Source: Dichetophora obliterata
Taxonomy: Eukaryota; Arthropoda; Insecta; Diptera; Sciomyzidae
Direction of reading: 5' to 3'
Assembly (NCBI GenBank): GCA_963920525.1
Contig: OY986435.1
Location: 302,279,908 to 302,343,907 of the forward strand
Length of the DNA stretch: 64,000 nt
Shown piece after piece: positions 54,561-64,000 of this stretch. How positions within the stretch are numbered: position 1 is the stretch's first letter; the number at the start of each line of letters is the position of its first letter. A program made the translations under genes and the position numbers. Under the pieces are notes generated by a model. The model was not told the DNA's origin and did no database searches. It saw only the letters and a program-made list of their open reading frames with translations.

Positions 54561-55805
54561 TCTATATATATAAAAGAAAGTGTCCGAATGCGATGTAATC
54601 CCATAACTCGAGATCGGCCGAACCGATTTTGATGATTTATACTTTGTTGGAAAGGTATTTTTTCAGTTCGGGTTTTTTAAAAAAAAAAACTTTAGATGAA
54701 TGTCTGTCTGTCTGTTTGTTTGTTTGTTTGTTTGTTTGTTTGTTTGTGCTTTATAGGAGGCCAAACCCTTGGACCGATATTCCTGAACCTTACACAGCAT
54801 TTTACTATGACTCTGGAAAGATTAATAGGCTATATGAAGTTTTTATTAGACAAAGGGGCGTGGCACTGCCCATATAATCCAAAACTTTAAATCGCCATAT
54901 TTTGGGCATTTTTTGACCTACGTTGATGCTATTTTTTACATATGGTATTGGCATAATTAGGAATACGTACCAGGATAAAAGTGGGTGGGACCACGCCCCT
55001 TTTTAGGAAAATTAAAAATCGCAATATGACTATATTACATACGTGGAACTACTGGACCGATCGTCATTAAATTTTCACAATAAGATATTCTTACGAAATA
55101 ATAAATTCTTGACTATATAAAGTTGTGAGTGGACGAAGGGGCGTGGCCTCGCCCATATAACCCAAAATTTAAAATCGTCATATCTTGGGCATTTTTTGAC
55201 CAACGGCGGCAGTATTTGCTATATATGGTATTGGCATGAATAGAAATACGTACCAAAAGAAAAGTGGGCGGAGCACGCCCCTTTGTTTGCGATATATTGG
55301 AGGCTGGACCTGATAACCGATTTTAAATTTTCACAGTGTTCAGCTTTGACTCAGGAATACTTATTACATGATAATATTTTTCGACCATGCATACTTCTGC
55401 ACCTACTTTTTTACTACGTTTATTAACGGCTTTACCACAAATTTAAAATACATATTAATTAAAATAGTGGGGTAGCCCCATTCTCTTTCTTCCACCACTG
55501 TCTTCAAAACAGCTGATTTTATAATACGTGTTAATTAAAATAGAGAGTGGGGTAACCCCATTCTCATTCTCGCACAACTGTCTGCGAAACAGCTGATTGT
55601 GTTATTGCTGCTTTTTGATTGATCTTAAAATAAAAAGGGGGAGCATGAAGCAAATTACATGCGATTCAGTGCTGAATTCTAATTGGTTTACAACAAAAAA
55701 AGAGGTTGCAATAATTAAATTAAATAAATAAATTTTTGTAAATATATAAATACTTTTAATTTTATTTTATACGAGGGGGTAGCGAAGCATCCGGGCTCAG
55801 CTAGT
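54561..55805 (+). mobile_element. Non-autonomous Helentron-like element
   Basis: It starts TCTATATATATAAAAGAAAG and has a (TGTT)n microsatellite at about 54706-54747. It ends GCATCCGGGCTCAGCTAGT followed by a T run, without terminal inverted repeats or an evident target duplication. Two approximately 283-bp internal repeats carry AAGGGGCGTGGC, CTTGGGCATTTTTTGACC and TATGGTATTGGCAT. A second duplicated block (55463-55600) carries GGGGTA(G/A)CCCCATTCTC and AACAGCTGATT. The CTAGT-T(n) end is characteristic of Helentron/INE-like elements. No Rep/helicase is encoded. Confidence 0.55.
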
Positions 55806-55859
55806 TTTTTTATATAACTAACAGTTTTGGTCCTTGGGTTTGTCGATTTTTTTCGATTC

Positions 55860-56950
55860 ACCTAAATTTTGAACGGCTTTGATGTTGTGACATACAATTT
55901 TGAGTGAGATTTTTCAAAGGTAAATTTCTAAGTTTTTTGTTTAAAAAGTTTATCTTTAGAATATCAGGTGTAAGCAAACCCAAACAAAGAAGGAAATCCA
56001 CTCCTGTGGGTATAATAGCAATGCCACTTACAATACCAGAGACTACGTGTGCGAACAGTTTTATTGAAAAGAATGGTAGGGCAGTTCACGATCTTGTTGC
56101 ATCGTTGCAAATGCAAAATAAGCAGCTTTTACAAAAACAAAAAGCATATGTTGCAAAAGCTTTTCAATGCTTTATGTTTTTGTAAAAGCTGTATATTTTG
56201 CATTTGCAACGATGCAACAAAATCGTGAACTGCCCTGGTGAGTTTTAAAATTATTGCTCTATAAAAACATAGTCCCACACGCAAAAATTAAGCAGATTTC
56301 CTAAACGAAATTTAACAGAGAAATGTTTGTACCGTATAATCACTTAAAAGTTTTAATGAATATGATGCATTCGCTGGTCACGCATCCTTCCTAGAATCAA
56401 AAAATTGTGCATCAGAAGAGGATAGTGAAGATCTGGTTGCTGGAAAAGATCGATTTGTTCCGATCGATTGGATCTCCGGTATCAACATCTTTTGTCTTCA
56501 CCTCAATTCTAGCATACGTTTTACGACACAAACTAAGCGGTTCTGCATTAAGCAGTTTGTTGGAAGTGATTGATTCCATCCATATGCCCTAAAACGTCCG
56601 TCTCCACTTATGTCTTTAAAAAACATTTTATAAAAATAAATTCTGCTATTGAGTGTACGGCGCACTGCATTAACTGTTACAGACCAGTAAAAGGAAATGC
56701 GAGGAATATAATTGCAAAGACGAATTCGGATATCTGCTCACCTTTTCAATAGGGGCAGATTTCTGCAAGCAAGTGATCACCATTTTAGCAGAAAAAAGAA
56801 AATATTGACAGGCTAGAAGACATTTACGATGGCGAACTGTATCGCAATCCATGCAAAAATAGATTCATGAATGACCCCAAGACTTTATCATTCATGTGGT
56901 ATTTTGACGGAACAGCACTCTATTTAACTTATACTATTAACTAGATTTTT
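55860..56950 (+). pseudogene. Decayed CACTA-like transposase, N-terminal region
   Basis: Pieces in several frames: LAYVLRHKLSGSALSSLLEV (about 56491), then INSAIECTAHCINCYRPVKG with a C-x-x-C pair (about 56636-56695), then RLEDIYDGELYRNPCKNRFM and SFMWYFDGTALYLTY (about 56814-56937). These fit the N-terminal half of large EnSpm-like transposases of arthropods (conserved helical block, cysteine pair, then an xNxDG or FDGT motif). Frameshifts and stops separate them. A more acidic piece and coiled-coil-like QMQNKQLLQKQ (about 56110) lie upstream. The assignment rests on remembered motif style only. Confidence 0.5.
56077..56240. repeat. Near-perfect palindrome with approximately 70-bp arms
   Basis: The left arm runs AGGGCAGTTCACGATCTTGT through TTTTACAAAAACAAAAAGCA. 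After a loop of about 19 bases, the right arm returns with only a few mismatches to ATCGTGAACTGCCCT. It lies in the middle of the decayed transposase and is an inverted duplication of coding sequence. Confidence 0.85.
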
Positions 56951-57526
56951 ATGTAGTAATTAACAAATGCACTAAAAATTATTCAAAACCGACGGTCTTA
57001 TCAAATGTTGAAGTCTTTCTTGTACACCAGTATATCAGATCAATGTATTAAAAAATGAATTTTGCATTACATGTAAATGATTATGTTTTGTGTTCCACCA
57101 AATATGATTATTAGTGTTCCACTAAATATGACTGAAAATGAATAAAGCACATTTACCTTTCTAAATAACGTTTATTTATGCAAACTTTCGGCAAAAAAAT
57201 TAACTGTAACTGTCAAGTTCACATGTTAAATGTAAAAAGGTTTTCAAAAATTTCAAGTTATAACCAGTAAAAAGTTAGAGCTCAGAGACTTTTCCATGCT
57301 TTCATGCTGCTACTTTCTGGCAGCCTTTTTTGATAAAAAGTAAACTGGCCGCCACCACATTTCAGCATACTACCAGAAATCTGCTCATTTGCCACAATTA
57401 TGCTGATATAATGCCATTTTCCTGTCCAATATTTTGTCTGGGGTAATATAAATATAATTTATTGTGTACAATTTTATCATATTCTATTAGAGAACACGTT
57501 TTACTGAATTTAACCAGTTAACTCAT

Positions 57527-58822
57527 AGGGTCCGCCATCTAACGTTTTTTTTTCAGCTAGTGCTTATTTCGTGAATGGTAACACTTAGCTCATGTCTGAT
57601 TTGACAGATAACTAGTTTTATCCTTCCGCTGAACGAATATGGTTGTGTATACGCTTGAACAACGCTGGGAAATATTGCGACATTACTTTGTAAATCATGG
57701 TAATTTTGCAGAATGTGTGCGACAATTGCGTACGGATTTTGGAAGAAGAGAAGCACCGTCAGCGCTCCGTATGTTCGTTATCTTGTGAAAAAAGTGAAAG
57801 AAACTGGCATCCTCATCGATAAACCAAAGCGTGAAAAGCCAAAAGCAGTGCGTACACCCGAGAATATTGCTGCTGTGGCAGAAAGTGTGCGTGAATCGCC
57901 ATCAACATCAATTCACCGTCGTTCTCAACAATTGAACATTTTGGAGACATCATTGAGACGAATTTTGCATAAAGACGAATTTTGCAGGAGTTGAACCAAA
58001 GTCCAGTTGGTTCATATTGACCATCCAATGCGTTTTCGCTTCGCTAAGTGGGCCTACGATCGACTTACAGAAGATGCCGATTTTGCCAAAAAAATCAGCT
58101 TTTCAGATTGAAAATCAGCTTTGATCTTGGCGGGTATGTAAACAAGCAAAACTGTCGCATTTGGGGCACAAAAAACCCGCACGCATACATGGAAAAGCCG
58201 CTGCACCCAAAACGAGTCACTGTTTGGTGCGGATTTTGGTCCAGAGGTATAATTGTGCCATTTTTCTTCGAAAATGATCAAGGAGTGGCCGTTACAGTCA
58301 ATGGCGATCGTTATCGGGCCATGTTAAACGAATTTTTGTTCACAAAAATTGAAGAGGAGGATATTGGCAACATTTGGTTTCAACAGGACGGCGCTACGTG
58401 CCACACAGCCGAAGCTACACTCGATGTTTTGCGCCCTGTTTTTGAAGATCGCATTATCAGCCGCAGAGCTGATGTCGTTTGGCCACCTCGGAGCTGCGAT
58501 TTGACACCGTTGGACTATTATTTGTGGGGTGCCCTCAAAGATAAGTGTTACGTCGACAAGCCAGAGACAGTTGACGCTTTAAAGGACAATATTCGTGAAG
58601 CCATTGGTGAAATACAGCTGCACACAATCGATAATGTGCTTAAAAAATGGACCGATCGTGTAGGCTACTGCATGGCTAGCCGAGGCAGCCATTTGAATGA
58701 AATTATTTTTCTTTATTAACCGGAAGGATTGTTCTTCAAATAAAAAAGAAATTTGAGAAAATATCCAGTAGTTTTTTTTTATAGAATTTTCAAAAAAAAA
58801 AAAAGTTATTTGGCACACCCTT
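57527..58822 (+). mobile_element. DD41D (rosa-like) transposon, copy 2
   Basis: Ends are GGGTCCGCCATCTAACG on the left and, inverted, AGGGTGTGCCAAATAAC on the right, with TA duplications at about 57526-57527 and 58822-58823. It is the same family as 18189-19493 but in the opposite orientation, and it has more mutations. Confidence 0.88.
57639..58719 (+). pseudogene. DD41D transposase, multiply disrupted
   Basis: It starts at an ATG at 57639 (VVYTLEQRWEILRHYF). A one-base insertion near 57760 shifts the frame into SAPYVRYLVKKVKETGILID. After LRRILHKD the sequence is rearranged and shortened (57970-58020). Around 58095-58130 the first catalytic motif is damaged (FSD followed by a stop). The second half is intact, with QQDGATCHTA and PLDYYLWG 41 residues apart, ending HLNEIIFLY at 58719. 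It retains a lysine codon where copy 1 has its single stop. It cannot encode an active transposase. Confidence 0.88.
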
Positions 58823-58854
58823 AATAATTCTACACTGTTTCTTGCGGATAAAAA

Positions 58855-58975
58855 AAAAAACGTAATCTATGCGAGAATCCCGTTCTCCCCACGTGAGAGT
58901 AAGTGAGATTCGGCTTAACCTTCCTCCCCCCGCCCCCTAAACTACTTACATAATTAATGGACGTCCCCAATAAAA
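58855..58975 (+). repeat. GCGTCCATTAATTACGT element end, right copy
   Basis: GTGAGATTCGGCTTAACCTT and C-rich CCTCCCCCCGCCCCCT are followed by ATAATTAATGGACGTCCCC. It pairs with 53995-54120. Confidence 0.5.
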
Positions 58976-59300
58976 GAAAACCAGAGAATATTCATAAATT
59001 TGATCACTTGGAAAATAAACTTTTTTATTATTTCAAATCTTTAAAAAAAATTGTTTACAAGAAGTCTCGCTCAATTCAGAGAGTTTTGAAAATTTAGAAA
59101 TCCAAGTCAAAAATCTCTTGTGTTTTTTGTAACGTAACACCAGCACATATTTTGCTTATATTTTTTAATTTTTAGGGTCGATTATTGTCATTGTTTTTAC
59201 TTAATATAGTATAGTGTTACTTCATTACTACGCAAATATAAAAAAAAAAACGTTTTAAAAAGTTGACTTTTTCTCATGCTAGTTTGGAAGTGCCCATATA

Positions 59301-60682
59301 CAGTGGTGGCCACGATTTTAGCACATATCTCATATGTTGAACAAATAATTCATTTTTTCTCCACCACTGTTGAATTTAACTGCTTAACTGTACTAACTTA
59401 TTCAAATAACAGCAATCAACAAATTCCGTTACTAATATACTGCGTTTAAACCATTCATTTAAGAAAATTACATCGTAGTAATAACGAATTCATTTTAAAG
59501 CTGCACACCATTTAGCACATTATAAGAAAAGTTTGTTTTTCGTCGTTTTAACTTCTTAAAAATACATTTAAAGGTATTTATTATCAATATAATAGAATTT
59601 ATAATAGAAATAGTGATTATTTTAAGGAACAAAAGTGCAAATAGGAATGACTAAAGGTCAGTGGTGCTCAGAACAAAAAAGAGGTGTCATAGTGCAAATG
59701 AAAGCAAAAGGCAAGGCAATTGCAGAATCTCTTATTAAAGTGTTCAAGAAATATAATATATAATGCTAAACGACACTTGGTAACTTTTGGAGGCAAAAAA
59801 AATGTGAAGCAATCTCCTTGACCGTTAAAGAAATTCTACGTCAAAAGAAGATGAAATAATAATATATCGCATATCTGCTAAGAACCTATTTAAAAGTTCC
59901 AGCTCTATAGAAAGGGAATTAAAAACAGATTTTGGTATAAATATGTCTTCCAGAACGATGAGGCGTCGTTAAAATGCTTTTAATTTACGTGGATGCAGCT
60001 TAACGCAAGCTTTGTATAAAAAAAAAACTTGAAGGCCAGAATATACTTTGCGAAAGAAAATTTTGCCAAACTACTTAGCTTTTGGAAAAATGTTTCTTGA
60101 AGTGATGAATCCAAGTTCTGCAGGTTCGGGTCTGACGTAAAAAGATATGTATAGCGACCTCAAAATATGCAGCACAATCCAAAGTACACAAAAAAAAAAA
60201 CCGTCAAACATGGTGGGGGCAACGTGATGGTTTGGGGGGCTTTTTCTTGGCATGGTGTGGGCCCTATCATCAAAGGTGATAGTAAAATGGGCCAACATGT
60301 TTTTTCAAAAATATTATTGAAAACCAATGATACCGTTTGCTGAAGAAAACTTGCCACTAAGATGGAATATCATGCACAATAATGATCCTAAGCACACTTC
60401 AGTTATATAGCCGAATTATGGCAAGAAATCCAAATTTCTTGGAATGCTATTCCAAAGAGACGCTGTGAGGTTTTAGTAGAAAGTGTAGGCAGAAGATGTG
60501 CTCTGTTATTAAAAAGAAAGAACTTTATAGGAACAATATATATTAAAATGCGGTCACTCAAAAATCTTTACTTTGAATACATATCATAAAACTTTATATA
60601 AGTTTAACCTTTGTCATCGAAATCATTGAATACAATTTTTTTTTTTTTAAATATAAGTGTGCTAAACTTGTAGCCACCACTG
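59301..60682 (+). mobile_element. Second Tc1-like transposon, degenerate
   Basis: The element is 1,382 bp, flanked by TA at 59299-59300 and 60683-60684. Ends are CAGTGGTGGCCACGATTTTA and, inverted, CAGTGGTGGCTACAAGTTTA. It is a different family from the one at 15.4 kb (different termini and protein). Confidence 0.88.
59646..60530 (+). pseudogene. Tc1-like transposase relic with lost catalytic residues
   Basis: The N-terminus reads MTKGQWCSEQKRGVIVQMKA (about 59647). The middle contains MSSRTMRRR and a TVKHGGGNVMVWGAFSWHGV block (about 60203-60265). The second catalytic aspartate is replaced (HNNDPKHT in place of QDNDPKHT). The sequence then jumps to AELWQEIQISWNAIPKR, so the segment with the catalytic glutamate is deleted. 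Many stops and frameshifts occur. Confidence 0.8.
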
Positions 60683-60684
60683 TA

Positions 60685-61215
60685 CAAAAAATTTAATTTG
60701 CTTGTTAATTTTACATCATCATTTTAAGTAAAAAAAATATTTATATTAACTTATATATATATATTTTTTATACATAAAGATAGCACTGAATATGCTTACA
60801 ATAATGTGAAAATTGGTCTGAAAATAAAAAACAAAAATGCATTCGAAAAAAGACCCCTTAATGCACATCTTTTACCAGAAAGGAATAAAAGTATGGGAAA
60901 TTAAAAAAGTTATGATGCGTTGAAAAAAGTTGAAATATTTACGTTATTTTTAACCATATTGCGTGTTAAAACTAAACAGATTTTTCAAAGACGCTAATCT
61001 TAGTTAAAGATTTGAAGAATTATAATACAAACAGATTAAAAAAAAAATAATTTAAATCGGTCGATTTGCTTGCAGTAGTGGGGTTCGTTTTAAAGAAGTG
61101 ATGTTAGTAGTATGAAAACAACGCGTTTAAGGTTACTCTGATAAGTTAAATTTACTCTGGCGCACCGGGTTTTAAGCGTTGTAGAATCTGTATTATAAGC
61201 TGAACTAATTCGAAT
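60685..61215 (+). repeat. Repeat family B, copy 2, right part
   Basis: Continues the copy interrupted at 53590 (CAAAAAATTTAATTTGC, AATGCACATCTTTTACCAG, GTAGAATCTGTATTATAAGC). It includes an extra AT-rich segment near 60725-60840. Confidence 0.65.
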
Positions 61216-61675
61216 TTTGTAACATATTCTTAAATAGTTGTACAACAATAATAATTTCTTTTTCAACAACTAATTCTTTTTCAGAGGTAATCAACATTTT
61301 TTTTAGTTATTTTTGACTTAAAAATTGTTATATATGTTTTTGTGTTCGTTTCAAGTAACTTCAAGTTACTTGGAAGTGTTTCTTTACACATTTTTCAAGC
61401 TCGAGACAGAAGAAGAATAAGATAGATGTTACTTTATTATATTACAATTACTTGAAACTAGCTTGAAATTTATTTGAAAAATTTCTTTGAGCACACATTT
61501 CGAGCTGCTAAGTTATATAGTCAATATTTTTAATTGTTCAGTTAAATAAAAATCATTCATACCATTCAACGCAAGTATTATTCTTTTATATATTTTGTAC
61601 AAAGTGTTTTTATAAGAATTCGGTAATAATTTCAAGCAAAAATAAATTTTGTTGTGCGTGAACAGTTGTGCTTGA
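61216..61675. other. Gene-free stretch
   Basis: AT-rich. Several ACTTGAA/TTCAAGT motifs repeat near 61350-61470 without forming a bounded element. Confidence 0.45.
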
Positions 61676-63300
61676 AACTTACTTTGAAGTCTTACTTGAA
61701 GTCTAGCGAAGCAAAAAACTCGTTTCAATTCTATAGTGCATTTCGACAAATTGTGGAACACCAATGAATATTGAAATAAATAAGAAGCAACTAGAACAGA
61801 CGGAAACCTTGGTAGAGTTGATGGCTATGATCTATAAATAGCTTACTGCTTTAAATGCCATATGATTAAGTAGCTGATTTGAACGTAAAATTCTTAAGGA
61901 TTTTTTTCAAACATGTGTGAAATCACATACGACTTCAACAGTGAGTTGATCACAGTTTAATCACTCAAAGACTACTGAAGAGGAAATGTAGCGATTTCCG
62001 AAACAGACTGTCTAGTCAGCATACATGGGCACACTGCAGTAAATATTTACTGCATTACTAGAAGCAGTAATCAGTAAACTTTTACTGATAATGAAATTCA
62101 ATTTGCATTACCAGTAAATTTTTACTGATTACTGGAAAAAATTGCAGTACAAATAAATTTTTACTGATAATTAAATTTAATTTGCATTACCAGTAAATTT
62201 TTACTGATTACTGGAAAAAATTGCAGTAAAAATAAATTTTTACTGATAATGAAATTTAATTTGCATAACCAGTAAATTTTTACTGATTACTGAAAAAATT
62301 TGCAGTAAAAATAAATTTTTACTGATTACTGAAAAAAATTGCAGTAAAAATAAATTTTTACTGATTACTGAAAAAAATTGCAGTAAAAATAAATTTTTAC
62401 TGATTACTGAAAAAAATTGCAGTAAAAATAAATTTTTACTGCTTACTGAATAAAATTGCAAAATAAATTTTTACTGCAATATTTTCAGTAATCAGTAAAA
62501 ATTTATTTTTACTGCAATTTTTTTTAGTAATGCAGTAAAAATTAATTTTTACTGATTACTGAACAAAATTGCAAAAATTAATTTTTACTGCAATTTTTTC
62601 AGTAATCAGTAAAAATTTATTTTTACTGCAATTTTTTTCAATTTTTTGCAATAGATTTACAATTTACTGAAAAAAATTGCAGTAAAAATAAATTTTTACT
62701 GATTACTGAAAAAATTGCAGTAAAAATTAATTTTTGCAATTTTGTTCAGTAATCAGTAAAAATTAATTTTTACTGCATTACTAAAAAAAATTGCAGTAAA
62801 AATAAATTTTTACTGATTACTGAAAATATTGCAGTAAAAATTTATTTTGCAATTTTATTCAGTAAGCAGTAAAAATTTATTTTTACTGCAATTTTTTGCA
62901 ATTTTCTGCAAAATTTGATTACTGAACAAAATTGCAAAAATTAATTTTTACTGCAATTTTTTCAGTAATCAGTAAAAATTTATTTTTACTGCAATTTTTT
63001 TCAGTAATCAGTAAAAATTTATTTTTACTGCAATTTTTTCCCAGTAATCAGTAAAAATTTATTTTTACTGCAATTTTTTTCAGTAATCAGTAAAATTTTA
63101 CTGGTAATGCAAATTGAATTTCATTATCAGTAAAAATTTATTTTTACTGCAATTTTACTGGTACTGCAAAGTGCCCATCTATGCTAGTCAGCTATCTAGT
63201 CACTTGCTGCCTTCTTAAAAATCTTACTTGATCTTACATTAAAGCTCACAATTAAATTCATGTAATAATTTAAATAATAGATCACAATTAATAACCTAAC
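61676..63300 (+). repeat. Interspersed repeat family A, copy 4, split by the Foldback-like element
   Basis: The left part (61676-62020) matches 23460-23746 (GCGAAGCAAAAAAC, ATAGTGCATTTCGACAAA, CACCAATGAATATTGAAAT, GATCTATAAATAG). The right part (63193-63300) resumes with CTTGCTGCCTTCTTAAAA and AGCTCACAATTAAATTCATG. The Foldback-like element sits in between. Confidence 0.7.
62021..63183. mobile_element. Foldback-like element made of inverted subrepeat arrays
   Basis: A 1,163-bp element flanked by a perfect 9-bp duplication CTAGTCAGC (62012-62020 and 63184-63192). Ends are ATACATGGGCACACTGCAGT and, inverted, (C)ATAGATGGGCACTTTGCAGT. The left half is a direct array of approximately 40-bp units (ATTACTGAAAAAAATTGCAG then TAAAAATAAATTTTTACTG). 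The right half is the same unit in inverted orientation, with a mixed centre. Outer blocks in both arms share GATAATGAAATTCAATTTGC. The subrepeat arms and 9-bp duplication match the architecture of Drosophila FB elements, but the sequence itself is not one I recognise. No protein is encoded; the short minus-strand VISKNLFLLQFF reading frame is repeat-derived. Confidence 0.88.
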
Positions 63301-64000
63301 AATAGTTTTATTACTTTTTGATAAATATTCTCATTTTGACAGATAATCAAGTAATTCTCTATTACGCGAACTTTACTTGAAGTTAGTACAGAAACATACC
63401 TTGTTTCTAATACGATTATGGGAAAATATATTTATTTACATTACAGATAGAATATTTGCTTGGAAGAACCAATAAAAATTTCTTGTAAGACATGTCGTGG
63501 GACTCAAGCGGTGTCGAATAATTGCAAAAATTAAACGCAAACTATTAGCTTTGTTTTATTTTACTCTGTGCAAAAAACAAAAACCAATACTTCAAAGACT
63601 GCAAAAAACACGAACATCTTATTTTTACACATGATAAAAATAAAAAAGTGTGACAAATATTACCTGTCGCAAACAAACAGATAATAAACCCAAACAATTC
63701 GTGTGCACTCACTGTCAACAATGGCACAAATAATTTAACAACAGGCAACAGCAACAAAAAAATTTTTTTTTTGTTGTACACCTACACAAGCTTCAAAACA
63801 TTAGTTAGCGTTGGGAAAATCAAAGCGTTTATAAGAGGAGAATAAATAAAGATAGATTAAAATGCCCACAATATCAGAGTGCTGCCAACTTTTGGCAGAG
63901 ATGAGTAATTGCAATTGCAATAAAATTCAAAAGTGAAATTCTAACAAAGCAAACGCCACCGGCAGAAAATTCCTACTGAATTTCTGCTAGAATAAAGCGA
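63301..64000. other. Gene-free end of window
   Basis: AT-rich intronic sequence. No exon or element is recognised. Confidence 0.5.

Noticed and set aside
62240..62461. Minus-strand reading frame of repeated VISKNLFLLQFF
   Set aside because: It is produced by the subrepeats of the Foldback-like element.
48377..64000. Next how exon (expected to begin EDANRGKPNWEH)
   Set aside because: I read the region for this sequence with splice sites and did not find it; it is taken to lie beyond the window.

Overview
The window is almost certainly from a higher fly (Diptera, Brachycera) with a large, AT-rich, repeat-filled genome. The only host gene I can identify is held out wings (how), which encodes a STAR-family KH RNA-binding protein related to quaking. 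Two coding exons lie on the + strand, at 1380-1513 and 48260-48376. They join in phase, have canonical splice sites, and flank an intron of 46,746 bp. Bases 1-1379 and 48377-64000 belong to the neighbouring introns; the next how exon is not in the window. Species cannot be fixed from this sequence.

Nearly everything else is intronic mobile DNA and its debris. From left to right: short repeats and small inverted-repeat elements (1-8.9 kb); a 5'-truncated jockey/CR1-like non-LTR retrotransposon whose second ORF is intact (8.96-12.83 kb); a Tc1-like element with 215-bp terminal inverted repeats (15.4-17.0 kb); a tandem pair of tRNA-like modules (17.2-17.6 kb); a minus-strand DD41D (rosa-like) element (18.2-19.5 kb); a 1-kb foldback element (20.0-21.0 kb); a CACTA-like element with 24-bp subterminal repeats (24.1-25.4 kb); tandem arrays (25.5-27.8 kb); two LINE fragments (29.8-32.8 kb); a tRNA-like Pol III unit (33.3 kb); a 2.2-kb inverted duplication carrying a small hAT-like insertion (36.2-38.4 kb); minisatellites (40.5-42.4 kb); MITEs (46.8-47.3 kb).

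Downstream of the second how exon come a hAT element (50.6-52.2 kb), then a nest of insertions (53.6-60.7 kb). The nest contains a Helentron-like element, a decayed CACTA-like transposase, a second DD41D copy and a dead Tc1-like element, and it splits another repeat in two. At 62.0-63.2 kb is a Foldback-like element with a perfect 9-bp target-site duplication.

The most notable signals are: a correctly phased A AAA AAC slippery heptamer directly before the ORF1 stop of the large LINE, leading by a -1 shift into ORF2; the Foldback-like element with an empty site elsewhere in the window; a Tc1-like transposase with an unusually short D-to-E spacing; and the large inverted duplication inside the how intron. 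All calls come from reading the sequence. No database search or folding program was used, so family names rest on recognised motifs and termini.
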